Positions 10,393 through 19,735 of a stretch of DNA of 64,000 nucleotides are shown here, piece by piece. A program made the translations under genes and the position numbers. The DNA comes from Aestuariivivens sediminicola (lineage in GTDB: Bacteria; Bacteroidota; Bacteroidia; Flavobacteriales; Flavobacteriaceae). Every line of letters begins with the position of its first letter. Positions within the stretch are counted from its first letter, which is position 1. The stretch is from assembly GCF_022662015.1 (NCBI RefSeq), contig NZ_JAKMCM010000001.1, positions 1,086,575 to 1,150,574 on the forward strand, read 5' to 3'. The notes beneath the pieces are model-generated. The model searched no databases, was not told the DNA's origin, and worked only from the letters and a program-made list of their open reading frames with translations.

Positions 10393-12633
10393 TTAAACCT
10401 CTTCCTTTTTTCCTAATAAATGGAAATCGAGATGCTTTTTAACTAAATCGGTATTCTTCACTTTTACTAATACTTCATCTCCTAATTGGTACATGGTCTT
10501 TGTATGACGACCTATTAAGGCAAACTGACTCTCATCAAAGGCATAATGATCGTCTCTTATATCTCTGATACTTACCATACCTTCGCATTTATTTGATATA
10601 ATTTCAACATAAATACCCCAATCCGTCACCCCGGAAATAACCCCTAAGAACTCCTGGTCCTTATGGTCCTCCATGAAGCGGATCTGCATATACTTTATTG
10701 AATCTCGCTCTGCTTTGGTGGCTAAGTTTTCCATATTGCTGGAATGCTGACATTTTTCTTCGTACGTGTCTTGACTTACAGATCCTCCACCATCCAGGTA
10801 ATGTTGCAACAACCGGTGCGCCATCACGTCAGGATAGCGTCTGATTGGAGAGGTAAAATGACTGTAATAATCGAAAGCTAAACCATAATGACCTATATTA
10901 TAAGTGGTATATTCCGCTTTACTCATGCTGCGAATGGTTAAGGTATCTACTAAATTTTGTTCTTTCTTCCCCACAACATCCTGCAATAAATAATTTAATG
11001 ACGCTGTAGTCGATCTTCTGTCCTTAAAATTAAGCTTATACCCGAAACGGCCGACAATATTTTGTAAAGCAGCGAGTTTACTATCATCCGGTTCATCGTG
11101 AACACGATATACGAAAGTTTTCTTTGGTGACTGTTTTCCGATAAACTCTGCTACTTTCTTATTTGCCAGTAACATAAATTCCTCAATAAGCTTATTTGCA
11201 TCCTTACTGGTTTTAAAAAACACAGCTTCTGGATTATTGTGCTCATCTAAATTGAACTTCACCTCTACCTTATCAAACGAAATTGCGCCTTGCTTCATCC
11301 GTCTGTTACGCATGACTTTGGCCAGCCTATCTAAAACAATTATTGCTTCCGCTATTTCTGTTTGGACCTGGTATGTCTTTCCTGTAAGTGCTATTTCTTT
11401 AGGAATAACGGTATCTATTTTGTTTAACTGTGACACGTCGTCTGCACTCAGTGTGGTGTTATTTTCAATAATCGCCTGTGCTTCTTCATAAGCAAAACGT
11501 GCATCACTATAGGTTACCGTTCGACCAAACCATTGCGCTTTAACTTCGGCTTTTTCATTTATTTTAAACACCGCTGAGAAAGTATATTTCTCCTCTTTAG
11601 GTCTTAAGGAACAGGCATTATTAGATAGTACTTCAGGCAACATCGGAACCACACGATCGACCAAATATACTGAGGTTGCTCTTTGATAGGCTTCATCATC
11701 CAATACCGTTCCCTCCTTTACATAATGCGATACATCGGCAATATGTATACCTATTTCATACAAACCGTTGTTTAATTTTTTAAACGACAGTGCATCATCA
11801 AAATCTTTTGCATCCTTGGGATCTATAGTAAAGGTCAATTCGTTACGCATATCCCTTCGTTTAGAAATTTCTTCCCTGGTAATCGAGGTATCCAGGGTAT
11901 TAGCAAACTGTTCCACTTTATAAGGAAATTCAGAAGGTAAACCGTATTCCGCCAAAATTGCGTGAATTTCGGTATGGTGCTCTCCCGGTTTACCTAAAAC
12001 TTTTAAAACCTTTCCATAAGGTGAATCCGCATTTTCAGGCCAATCTTCAAGCTTTACCAAGACCTTATCGCCATCCTGGGCTCTCAAGGTTTTTTTTATA
12101 GGTACAAAAATATCTACATACATGGTATTTCTGTCGGTAATAACAAAAGCATAGTTGTTATTCTTTTGAATTTGAATAATACCTACATATTCCGATTTAG
12201 CACGTTTAACAATGTTCGTAATTTCACCTTCTAATCGTCCTCTCTTACGTCTTTTGTATATATAAAACTCTACTTCATCACCATCTAAAGCTTTATTTAT
12301 ATTATTTGAGGCTATAAAAATATCATCGTCAAAATCATCACAAATAACATAACCCGAACCACGAGAGGTTATTTCTAAAGTTCCTAAATGGTATTCGGTA
12401 TTAATTACAGCCTTATATTTTCCACGATCTACCTGGAGGATCTCTTCTTTAGCAGCCAATTTCGTTAAGGTTTTAATAATCTGGTTTCTACTACTAGCAT
12501 CATTAACTCCCAGTTTCGCTGCAATCTGTTTATAATTAAAGGATTTGTTTTTATCTTTTTTTAAAATACTTAAAATCGTATTTGTTAGGTTTGGAATACC
12601 CTTACCGGATTTCCTTTTTTTCTTTTTACTCAT
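10393..12633 (-). CDS. rnr: ribonuclease R
   Basis: The 746-residue protein has the RNase R order: an N-terminal winged-helix segment (about 15-75), cold-shock-type OB folds (about 75-230), the RNB catalytic domain with the metal-binding motif DPKDAKDFDDALS, the conserved SPIRRYPDVMAHRLL segment, and a C-terminal S1 domain (about 655-740). It degrades structured RNA 3' to 5' and helps in ribosome and mRNA turnover. It starts with a lysine-rich stretch and ends similarly. A TAGCTTTG promoter element lies about 95 bp upstream. It is divergent from rpiB across a long AT-rich gap. Confidence 0.96.
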   Translation of the reverse strand: MSKKKKRKSGKGIPNLTNTILSILKKDKNKSFNYKQIAAKLGVNDASSRNQIIKTLTKLAAKEEILQVDRGKYKAVINTEYHLGTLEITSRGSGYVICDDFDDDIFIASNNINKALDGDEVEFYIYKRRKRGRLEGEITNIVKRAKSEYVGIIQIQKNNNYAFVITDRNTMYVDIFVPIKKTLRAQDGDKVLVKLEDWPENADSPYGKVLKVLGKPGEHHTEIHAILAEYGLPSEFPYKVEQFANTLDTSITREEISKRRDMRNELTFTIDPKDAKDFDDALSFKKLNNGLYEIGIHIADVSHYVKEGTVLDDEAYQRATSVYLVDRVVPMLPEVLSNNACSLRPKEEKYTFSAVFKINEKAEVKAQWFGRTVTYSDARFAYEEAQAIIENNTTLSADDVSQLNKIDTVIPKEIALTGKTYQVQTEIAEAIIVLDRLAKVMRNRRMKQGAISFDKVEVKFNLDEHNNPEAVFFKTSKDANKLIEEFMLLANKKVAEFIGKQSPKKTFVYRVHDEPDDSKLAALQNIVGRFGYKLNFKDRRSTTASLNYLLQDVVGKKEQNLVDTLTIRSMSKAEYTTYNIGHYGLAFDYYSHFTSPIRRYPDVMAHRLLQHYLDGGGSVSQDTYEEKCQHSSNMENLATKAERDSIKYMQIRFMEDHKDQEFLGVISGVTDWGIYVEIISNKCEGMVSIRDIRDDHYAFDESQFALIGRHTKTMYQLGDEVLVKVKNTDLVKKHLDFHLLGKKEEV

Positions 12634-12725
12634 GTAATTGTTGTAATCATGTTCATTCCTATAAGATATAGGACATTTGTTTTAAAAATAGCTTTTGGAA
12701 GACGAGGTATTGCTATTTATTTATG

Positions 12726-12733
12726 CAAAGCTA
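12726..12733 (-). promoter_or_regulatory. rnr promoter -7 element
   Basis: On the minus strand this reads TAGCTTTG, a perfect match to the Bacteroidota -7 consensus TAnnTTTG. It would place the transcript start near 12719, about 85 nt before the rnr start codon. A clear -33 element is not visible. Confidence 0.5.
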
Positions 12734-12786
12734 CCAATTTAAACTTTAACTCTATTAAATCTTTGTTATATTCTGGTTAACACAAG

Positions 12787-12795
12787 TTATTCACA
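12787..12795 (+). other. perfect DnaA-box sequence
   Basis: TTATTCACA matches the DnaA box consensus TTATNCACA at every position and sits in the AT-rich gap between rnr and rpiB. A single copy can occur by chance in sequence this AT-rich. Confidence 0.4.
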
Positions 12796-13243
12796 GTAAA
12801 TAGTAAACTATATTCTATTTTTAAAATTTTATAAACTAATAATTGTGATTATTATAGTGTGTTAATAGTAGTTATAACTTTTTACCTATTTTTTTTGATA
12901 TTTATAAATTTACATTCCATCAATAGTTAATTAACATATCTCAAAGAAATTAATCTATTCATTTATAATGCTTTTCAGTGTTATATACACAATTGTTAAT
13001 AATTAAAATGAACCGGTATTTACTCATAACTTTTTTAGAAATAAGTGTTGATTTTTAGTGTTATCTATTCTTATAAATGACTTAAAAAAATGCAATTAAA
13101 TATTTGGTTAAAACCAACTTATTTTTGATTGTAAAAATTATTAAAACATCCTAATTTAAATTTTAAAAATAACGAACACTTATTAACAGGTATTTCATTA
13201 TGTAATACACAATTTATGTGATTTTCTAATGAAAAAAATCATG

Positions 13244-13251
13244 TACTTTTG
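13244..13251 (+). promoter_or_regulatory. rpiB promoter -7 element
   Basis: TACTTTTG matches TAnnTTTG and lies 26 bp before the rpiB start codon, giving a short leader of about 20 nt. Confidence 0.6.
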
Positions 13252-13277
13252 TAATACTTTCTAAAACAAACAATACT

Positions 13278-13712
13278 ATGACTATTTCTTTAGGTAATGA
13301 TCATGCCGGTACGCAATATAAATTTGCTATCAAGGAATTCTTAGAATCGCAGGGTTACGAGGTTATTAATCATGGAACAGATAGTGATAGCAGTGTCGAT
13401 TATGCCGATTTTGTTCACCCGGTAGCGAACGATGTAGAAAATAAGACGGCCTCTTACGGTATTCTTCTTTGTGGCAGTGCTAATGGTGTTGCGATGACAG
13501 CTAATAAACACCAAAATATTCGTGCCGGTTTATGTTGGAACAAGGAAATCGTTGAACTTATACGCAGTCATAATAACGCTAATATTTTATGTATTCCTGC
13601 GCGATTTACAGCCATTCAGCAGGCAGTTGAAATGGTTAATACCTTTTTAAATACCGATTTTGAAGGTGGTCGTCACCAGTCGAGAATAGATAAAATTCCA
13701 TTATCTTGTTAG
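13278..13712 (+). CDS. rpiB: ribose 5-phosphate isomerase B
   Basis: The 144-residue protein has the RpiB/LacAB fold markers: the opening SLGNDHAGTQYKFAIKEFL, the catalytic cysteine in ILLCGSANGVAMTANK and the segment CWNKEIVELIRSHNNANILCIPARF. It interconverts ribose 5-phosphate and ribulose 5-phosphate in the pentose phosphate pathway. It is the first gene of a plus-strand run with a CDF transporter that starts at the very next base after its stop codon, so the two are translationally coupled. Confidence 0.95.
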   Translation: MTISLGNDHAGTQYKFAIKEFLESQGYEVINHGTDSDSSVDYADFVHPVANDVENKTASYGILLCGSANGVAMTANKHQNIRAGLCWNKEIVELIRSHNNANILCIPARFTAIQQAVEMVNTFLNTDFEGGRHQSRIDKIPLSC

Positions 13713-14630
13713 ATGGGTCATCATCATTCCAATAATCATTCCCACTCCTCATCCAATGTAAAAGGTAGAAATCTTGTTATTTCTATTCTATTAAATATCA
13801 TTATCACTGCGTCTCAAATCATTGGAGGTGTGATATCAGGCAGTTTAGCCTTACTAAGTGATGCTTTACATAATTTTAGTGATGTGCTCTCTTTATTAGT
13901 GAGCTATGTCGCTAATTTATTAGCTAAAAAAAAAGCGTCCATACACAGAACCTTTGGTTTTAAACGCGCAGAAATTCTAGCGGCCTTTGTAAATGCTTCA
14001 ACCTTAATTATTGTTGCTGTTCTCTTGATTATTGAGGCTATAAAACGATTTATGGAACCGGAAGAAATTGAATCCAATCTGGTTATTTGGTTATCCTTTA
14101 TAGCAATCATAGCCAATGGTATAAGTGTGCTTTTATTAAAAAAGGATGCTGAAAAGAACATGAACATGAAAAGTGCTTATTTGCATCTGTTAACCGATAT
14201 GATGGCGAGTATTGCTGTTTTAATTGGTGGATTACTCATGAAGTTTTATGCCATTTATTGGGTGGATAGTGTATTAACCTTTGCGATTGCCATCTATTTA
14301 ATCTGGATGGGATACGATCTATTAAAAGATTCAACAAAGGTCTTAATGTTATTTACACCTGATGCTATTCCGATTCAACAGATCGTGAAAGAGATAGCTA
14401 CGTTTGAATCCATTAAAAATGTGCATCACGTACATGTCTGGCAATTGAATGAGGAGGAAATCCATTTTGAAGCCCATATTGATTTCAATGAAGATATCAG
14501 TTTATCGGAGTTTGATGTTGTATTACGTCAAATTGAAGATCATGTGTACCATAAGTATGATATCAACCACGTGAACATACAGCCTGAATATGGTAAGAAC
14601 GATTCAAAAGACATGATCGTTCAGGATTAA
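13713..14630 (+). CDS. cation diffusion facilitator (Zn/Co/Cd exporter)
   Basis: The 305-residue protein starts with a His-rich tail (MGHHHSNNHSHSS) typical of zinc-handling CDF proteins, followed by six predicted membrane helices. Metal-site motifs are visible in helix 2 (LLSDALHNFSD) and helix 5 (HLLTDMMAS). A cytoplasmic C-terminal domain with NVHHVHVWQL and FEAHIDF completes the family layout. It should export divalent metal, most likely zinc, in exchange for protons. It directly abuts rpiB and is followed 23 bp later by the acetyltransferase gene. Confidence 0.93.
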   Translation: MGHHHSNNHSHSSSNVKGRNLVISILLNIIITASQIIGGVISGSLALLSDALHNFSDVLSLLVSYVANLLAKKKASIHRTFGFKRAEILAAFVNASTLIIVAVLLIIEAIKRFMEPEEIESNLVIWLSFIAIIANGISVLLLKKDAEKNMNMKSAYLHLLTDMMASIAVLIGGLLMKFYAIYWVDSVLTFAIAIYLIWMGYDLLKDSTKVLMLFTPDAIPIQQIVKEIATFESIKNVHHVHVWQLNEEEIHFEAHIDFNEDISLSEFDVVLRQIEDHVYHKYDINHVNIQPEYGKNDSKDMIVQD

Positions 14631-14653
14631 TACAACTCCTAATTATCGATTTT

Positions 14654-15097
14654 ATGCTAGACATTCAAATAAAGAATTTTTCAGAGCTAACTACAAAGGA
14701 ACTTTACGATATTTTACAGTTACGCTCTGAAGTATTTGTAGTTGAACAAGACTGTGTGTACCAGGATATGGATGGTAAGGATACTGTTGCATTACATGTT
14801 CTGGGGTTTAAAGACACTGTATTGGTAGCTTATGCAAGACTTTTTCAAGCTGGTCATTATTTTAATGAACCCAGTATAGGAAGGGTAGTGGTCACAAAAA
14901 ATGAACGACATCAGAAATACGGTCATGATATCATGTTAGCGTCAATTGATGTTCTGAAGCAACAGTTTAATGCTTCGGTTATTAAGATTTCAGCGCAATG
15001 TTACCTCAAGAAATTCTATAACGATCTAGGCTTTAAGGAAACCGGGAATACCTATTTAGAAGATGGTATTCCGCATATCGCCATGATTAAAAATTAA
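14654..15097 (+). CDS. GNAT acetyltransferase, ElaA-like
   Basis: The 147-residue protein matches the ElaA branch of the GNAT superfamily: the opening ELYDILQLRSEVFVVEQDCVYQDMDGKD, the acetyl-CoA pyrophosphate loop region GRVVVTKNERHQKYGHDIM, and the end YNDLGFKETGNTYLEDGIPHI. The substrate is not known. It is the third gene of the rpiB run and ends four bases from the stop of the convergent T9SS gene. Confidence 0.9.
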   Translation: MLDIQIKNFSELTTKELYDILQLRSEVFVVEQDCVYQDMDGKDTVALHVLGFKDTVLVAYARLFQAGHYFNEPSIGRVVVTKNERHQKYGHDIMLASIDVLKQQFNASVIKISAQCYLKKFYNDLGFKETGNTYLEDGIPHIAMIKN

Positions 15098-15101
15098 GAC
15101 C

Positions 15102-16577
15102 TTATCGTTTTAAAACAAAATAACCTGTAATAACATCTTTATTTTTTAAGGTTATTTTATACCAATAACTATCCATAGGTAAGGGTTTACTATTAAATTG
15201 ACCATCCCAGCCCTGGGCATTCGGAAGTAAAAACTTTAATAATTTTCCGTATCTGTCGTGAATCGTAATATAATCAATACCATCAGTGTTATCTACAACA
15301 TTCCAATAGTCGTTGGTTCCATCGTTATTCGGTGTAAAATATTTTGGAACATCATAAACTTCCTCTAAAATGGTCACCGTAAAACGTGTTTCGTTACTAA
15401 AACAATTGTTTTTATTATAGATATAAATAATCTGTGATGTGGTTATCTTATCCTCAGGTTGTAATTGTACACCATTCCCACCTGATTGTGTAAAATAATC
15501 ACCATTATCAAGCACAGGTAAAGTAAAACTTACACCTGAAAAATCAGGTAAGGTATCAACGGGAATAAAATTAGTACACTCAGACAATTCATTAGCGAAG
15601 TTAGAGAAAGGAAACGGTCTCCAATTTGGATAACTTATTGAGGCATCATCAACAATTACACAACTTAAATTTGGATTAAATTCAAAATCCATTATAGGCG
15701 CATTATCATTTGTACCATTTTTAATATTCAATAAACAGAGATCATTGTGACTGCAATCTAAATTTAACAATGATGTATTTTTAGACATGTCCAATACGGT
15801 AATTTGATTAAACTCGCAGCTCAAATCAGTAAGGAGTACGTTTTGGGTTACATCTAAACTGGTTAGTTGGTTATTAAAACACAATAAAACTCTTAAATTA
15901 GAATTTTGACTAACATCTAAATTTGATATTTGGTTGATTCCACAATCTAAGAATGCTAAAGTCGTGTTTTGGGTCACATCCAAACCTGTTAGAAAATTAC
16001 CTCTTACAATCAAAGAATTTAATAGTTTGTTTTGAGTAACATCAATAACACTTATCAAGTTATTCTCACAGGACAACACCCCTAAATTGGTAGAAACAGT
16101 GACATCTAAACTTGAAATTAGATTATCTCCACAATACAAAGAACTTAAACTGATATTATTTATTAAATTAAGAGCTGTGATCTTATTAAAGCTGCACCAA
16201 AGTTTTTGTAAACCAATAAGATCTGAAGTATTTAAGCTGGTTAAGCTGTTATTATTGCAATATAGTTCAATAAGGTTCACATTTGTAGAGAGCTCCAAAT
16301 CTGAAAGATTATTATCAGAACAATCTAAAACGGTTAAACCAACGAAATCCTGAATACCGGTTAAATCTGAAATCGCATTGGATGACACATCAAGTTTGTC
16401 AATATCAGCAATATTAATGGTTGGTACAAAGTCATCCAAAGGACCGGAATCGTAACCCAAATTAATTAAAGCTTGCTCGAAATTATCATCAGGAATAAAG
16501 GTGGTTTGGGAAATGCAGAACGAACTTATAAAACATAAGCTAAAACTAAAAAGGTTGTTTTTAGGTATACATAACAT
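15102..16577 (-). CDS. secreted leucine-rich-repeat protein with T9SS type B sorting domain
   Basis: The 491-residue protein has a signal region, then about 11 leucine-rich repeats with a period near 21 residues (LDVTQNTTLAFLDCGINQISN type, each with a conserved cysteine), about residues 55-290, resembling internalin-type LRR arrays of Bacteroidota. A linker follows, and the C terminus (about 410-491) is a type B sorting domain for type IX secretion (YFTPNNDGTNDYW and the end YWYKITLKNKDVITGYFVLKR). It should be secreted or attached to the surface, perhaps for adhesion. It starts 6 bp after the OmpA-domain gene, so the two share a transcript. Confidence 0.9.
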   Translation of the reverse strand: MLCIPKNNLFSFSLCFISSFCISQTTFIPDDNFEQALINLGYDSGPLDDFVPTINIADIDKLDVSSNAISDLTGIQDFVGLTVLDCSDNNLSDLELSTNVNLIELYCNNNSLTSLNTSDLIGLQKLWCSFNKITALNLINNISLSSLYCGDNLISSLDVTVSTNLGVLSCENNLISVIDVTQNKLLNSLIVRGNFLTGLDVTQNTTLAFLDCGINQISNLDVSQNSNLRVLLCFNNQLTSLDVTQNVLLTDLSCEFNQITVLDMSKNTSLLNLDCSHNDLCLLNIKNGTNDNAPIMDFEFNPNLSCVIVDDASISYPNWRPFPFSNFANELSECTNFIPVDTLPDFSGVSFTLPVLDNGDYFTQSGGNGVQLQPEDKITTSQIIYIYNKNNCFSNETRFTVTILEEVYDVPKYFTPNNDGTNDYWNVVDNTDGIDYITIHDRYGKLLKFLLPNAQGWDGQFNSKPLPMDSYWYKITLKNKDVITGYFVLKR

Positions 16578-16583
16578 GAATAA

Positions 16584-17438
16584 TTAATTATCCTTGTCCA
16601 CATGGGTAATTAATATTTCGACACGTCTGTCGTATTTGGGATCTCCCCCGAGTGGAAATTTTCTTCGCATTCCCATATGTCGCATTCGTTTTTTATTGAC
16701 CCCTTTTTTTGCCAAATAATCATAGACATATTTTGCACGTGCTTCAGACAGATTTCTTTTTTTGGTTTTTCTATCGACAGCATCCCTACTGTACTGGGTA
16801 CAACACACATGGCCCTGTATTGTAAAGTAAATATCAGTTCGTTCCACAAGAGACTTTGCGATATCTTCCAATATTTTTTTCGATTCCGTAGTAACCGTAC
16901 TGTAACCGGTCTTAAACAAAATGTTTTCAAATCGAATTTTATCCCCAACCTTAATATCGCCTTTAATAACCTCGGCCGTGGGCTGCGTTTCTTTTACAGG
17001 CTCTTCGACAACTTCTTCTTTTTCAATAATGGGAGGTTTCGGGTTTATTATAATTTCAACTTTCCTGTTTAAACCACGTATTTTAGAAATATCGTTTTCG
17101 TTTACTATTTTCAATAAAATCTCACCTTTGCCGTCGACATGTGTGATTAAGGACTCACTGATCTCATGATTCGAGAAAATCGTTTTTATGGCTTCAGCGC
17201 GTTGTTTTGAAAGAATCAAATTATAACTCGGTGCTCCAACATCATCACAAAATCCAAAAATGGCAATAGATTCAATATCCACATCCGCCAGTTTTGATAT
17301 AAACAGCAACAAACGGTTTTCTTCGGTAGGTATCAATGTGTATTCGTCGGTTTCAAAATACACATCGTGTGTAATATTGTGTTGGGCAGAAATTAAACCG
17401 CACAGCAAAATTAATATAGTACTAATCAGCCTGGTCAT
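16584..17438 (-). CDS. periplasmic protein with two OmpA-like domains
   Basis: The 284-residue protein has a signal peptide (ending LISAQ) and two OmpA/MotB-type peptidoglycan-binding domains in tandem, at about 22-130 (VYFETDEYTLIPTEENR ... NLILSKQRAEAIK) and about 170-280 (ILFKTGYSTVTTESKKILEDIA ... NLSEARAKYVYDYLAKKGV). No beta-barrel segment is seen. It probably binds peptidoglycan in the periplasm. The first domain is shorter and more divergent. It sits between the CtpA-type protease and the T9SS protein. Confidence 0.85.
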   Translation of the reverse strand: MTRLISTILILLCGLISAQHNITHDVYFETDEYTLIPTEENRLLLFISKLADVDIESIAIFGFCDDVGAPSYNLILSKQRAEAIKTIFSNHEISESLITHVDGKGEILLKIVNENDISKIRGLNRKVEIIINPKPPIIEKEEVVEEPVKETQPTAEVIKGDIKVGDKIRFENILFKTGYSTVTTESKKILEDIAKSLVERTDIYFTIQGHVCCTQYSRDAVDRKTKKRNLSEARAKYVYDYLAKKGVNKKRMRHMGMRRKFPLGGDPKYDRRVEILITHVDKDN

Positions 17439-17505
17439 GCTAAAAACGGAAGAAATAATTTAGTAAATATACTATTTTTAATTACTGGAATGAATTTACA
17501 AAATA

Positions 17506-19140
17506 TTACCTTAAATAATCGGAATACACCGCAGGATTTTTTAGAATATCCGTGGCTTTCTTTATAGGTGCATCATGTATTTTATAATAGTCGTACAACC
17601 CTTCCCTGTAAACATATCGTTTTACGATTTCATCAGTCATTTGTTTCAGCAAATACGCTTTGTTTTCTTCAAGAACCACCGATTTTATGTTATTTAATTG
17701 TTGTATTAATTCCTGAAACTCCTTTTCAATATCATCATCTAACTCCTCTTTTTGAGCGCTCTCCAAAACCTTGTATAATTTTTTTTCAGTCTCGGTTTCG
17801 AAAGAAAAATCACTGCTAATTAAAAAATCCTTAAAATCTTTAAAATCAGAATCATCAAGCGCGAAGGAGCTGATGTCTTCTATACTGTGATTATAATAGT
17901 AACGTGTAGCAAAATCGAAGATTATATTGTCATTTGAAAGTGCTGTCATTATCGGGGTATTTTCGTTTACACCCATACTCACATCCGGGAATATCCCACC
18001 GCCGTCAAACACCTTACGTCCGTTTTTTGTTTTAAATTCGTTGTAATTTTCCTGCTTTACCCTTACTGCCTCGCCTTTTTCATTTCTGTTCCAGTAATCT
18101 AAGGATTGGATGCACCTGCCCGAAGGTGTGTAATAGCGCGAAATGGTTATTTTCACCTGTGTTCCATAAGTTAATGGTTTTGGGCGTTGCACAAGGCCTT
18201 TCCCAAAGCTTCTAGATCCTATGATTACGGCGCGATCTAAATCCTGTAACGAACCGGAAACTATTTCACTTGCGGAAGCGCTACCGCCGTCAATTAAAAC
18301 CACCAAAGGTATTTCGGTATCCAATGGTTGATTTTTTGTATAATAGGTGCGGTTATATTTTTTTACTTTCGATTTTGTGGTGACCACCAACTGGCCTTTA
18401 GGAACAAAAAGATTTACAATATTGACGGCTTCATGTAACAAACCGCCGGGATTACCCCTTAGGTCCAGAATAATTCTTTCGGCACCCTGAGCTTTTAAAT
18501 CCCGAACAGCGTAACTTGTTTCAGCCGAGGATTTATTATTAAATTGACTTAAAACAATATACCCCGTCTTATCATCGATCAATGAAAAATGGGGCACCGC
18601 CTTTATTTCTACCGCAGCCCTTTTTATCGAGGTGGTTTGTGTTTTACCCTGTCTATTGTAGGTTACCGCAATAGAGGTCCCGGGACTTCCCTTCAACAGA
18701 TTACCGGCATCTTCCTTATAGTTTTCAACCAGGATCTCACCCACTTTTATAATTTCATCACCTGCTTTTAATCCCGCCTTATCCGCCGGATAATCCTTAT
18801 AAGGCTCCACAATAACCAGTTTATTGTGCTGGGTTCGCACCTTAGCGCCAATTCCCGTATAATCTCCGGTATTGTTTATTCTTGCAGCTTCCACATCCTG
18901 TTCGTTCATGAATCGCGTGTAGGGGTCTAAATCCTCCAGCATGCTTTTTATCGCCGTATCCATTAAATCCCCGGGATTGGTCTCATCGACATAATTCATA
19001 TTCAACTCCTTAAACAGTGTCGTGAAGATTTCTATTTGTTTTGCTATCTCAAAAAAGTCGTTTTTGAAAGCTGAAGTCGTTATAAACAAGACACATACCA
19101 GCAAAGGGATGTATACTTTTCGTTTTAATACCTGTTTCAT
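17506..19140 (-). CDS. ctpA: carboxy-terminal processing protease, S41 family
   Basis: The 544-residue protein has an N-terminal membrane or signal helix, a PDZ domain (about 85-165, IGAKVRTQHNKLVIVEPYKDYPADKAGL) and an S41 peptidase domain with the Ser in GGSASASEI and the Lys in SFGKGLVQ, the Ser-Lys dyad of CtpA/Prc proteases. The C-terminal 150 residues are helical. These enzymes trim or degrade periplasmic proteins from the C terminus. It lies 58 bp after rnpA in the same direction. Confidence 0.94.
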   Translation of the reverse strand: MKQVLKRKVYIPLLVCVLFITTSAFKNDFFEIAKQIEIFTTLFKELNMNYVDETNPGDLMDTAIKSMLEDLDPYTRFMNEQDVEAARINNTGDYTGIGAKVRTQHNKLVIVEPYKDYPADKAGLKAGDEIIKVGEILVENYKEDAGNLLKGSPGTSIAVTYNRQGKTQTTSIKRAAVEIKAVPHFSLIDDKTGYIVLSQFNNKSSAETSYAVRDLKAQGAERIILDLRGNPGGLLHEAVNIVNLFVPKGQLVVTTKSKVKKYNRTYYTKNQPLDTEIPLVVLIDGGSASASEIVSGSLQDLDRAVIIGSRSFGKGLVQRPKPLTYGTQVKITISRYYTPSGRCIQSLDYWNRNEKGEAVRVKQENYNEFKTKNGRKVFDGGGIFPDVSMGVNENTPIMTALSNDNIIFDFATRYYYNHSIEDISSFALDDSDFKDFKDFLISSDFSFETETEKKLYKVLESAQKEELDDDIEKEFQELIQQLNNIKSVVLEENKAYLLKQMTDEIVKRYVYREGLYDYYKIHDAPIKKATDILKNPAVYSDYLR

Positions 19141-19198
19141 TTGTTGTCTTTTTATTCTATTTCCCGAATGTGATACGATGGCACGCTCCGTGCTTCAA

Positions 19199-19570
19199 TC
19201 ACTTGATATCGTTCAAAAATTTTGCCAATAGTTGATTCATCTTACTTTCAACCTCTGTATAGGTTGGCATCTTTTTACCAATGTACAAAATCATTAACGC
19301 ATATTGTGTTGTGATGTTGTTAAAAAAAGCGCCTTTCTTTAAACGATAAGCCTCTCGCATTAAACGTTTTATTCGGTTTCTATCCACTGCACGTTTAAAA
19401 TGCTTCTTACTGACTGACACACCTGTCTGGGCATGGACATCTGTTTTTAAGGTTGTTTCCAAATACACCAGACGTAAGGGATACGCTGAAACAGATTGAC
19501 CCTCTGAAAACAACGCTTCGATAAGTTTTTTGCTTTTAAGCCGCTCTTTTTTTGGAAAGGTATTTGTCAT
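19199..19570 (-). CDS. rnpA: ribonuclease P protein component
   Basis: The 123-residue form starts at MTNTFPKKERLKSKKLIEALF and contains the RNase P signature RNRIKRLMREAYRLKK. It is the protein subunit that helps the RNase P RNA mature tRNA 5' ends. A longer reading frame begins at 19639, but a TATTTTTG promoter element at 19588-19595 lies inside that extension and the family start matches the shorter form, so I chose 19570. It heads the unit rnpA-ctpA and is divergent from the GCS2-CBS gene. Confidence 0.93.
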   Translation of the reverse strand: MTNTFPKKERLKSKKLIEALFSEGQSVSAYPLRLVYLETTLKTDVHAQTGVSVSKKHFKRAVDRNRIKRLMREAYRLKKGAFFNNITTQYALMILYIGKKMPTYTEVESKMNQLLAKFLNDIK

Positions 19571-19587
19571 GGATTTTCTTAAGAATA

Positions 19588-19595
19588 CAAAAATA
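19588..19595 (-). promoter_or_regulatory. rnpA promoter -7 element
   Basis: On the minus strand this is TATTTTTG, matching TAnnTTTG. A transcript start near 19581 leaves about 11 nt of leader before the rnpA ATG at 19570. Confidence 0.55.
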
Positions 19596-19735
19596 CGAAA
19601 AACCATCAGCACCGTATCTACCGGACTAATATAAACCATTTTATAAGACCTGCGCTTTCAACCCTATGATAATTATCATTGTTTAAAGTGCCAAACCGTT
19701 ATAATTTTAATACCTTTAAAATAAACACAATTTAT

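Larger units (their letters stand above)
12634..13277. other. 644-bp AT-rich divergent gap, weak oriC candidate
   Basis: The region is extremely AT-rich and has no gene. It holds one perfect DnaA box (TTATTCACA, 12787-12795) and near matches TTATATACA (12981-12989) and TTATTAACA (13180-13188). All genes to the left in the window run on the minus strand and the first three to the right on the plus strand, as expected at a replication origin. The evidence is suggestive only: one good box is not a cluster, and promoters for rnr and rpiB also lie here. Confidence 0.3.

Noticed and set aside
15700..16380. Regular repeats with a period near 63 bases
   Set aside because: They encode the leucine-rich repeats of the T9SS protein; there are no spacers or cas genes, so this is not a CRISPR array.
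16610..16948. 112-codon frame on the same strand inside the OmpA-domain gene
   Set aside because: It is a shadow frame of the OmpA-domain gene, without family features.
19571..19639. N-terminal extension of rnpA
   Set aside because: A promoter element lies within it and the family starts at MTNTF, so the shorter form was used.
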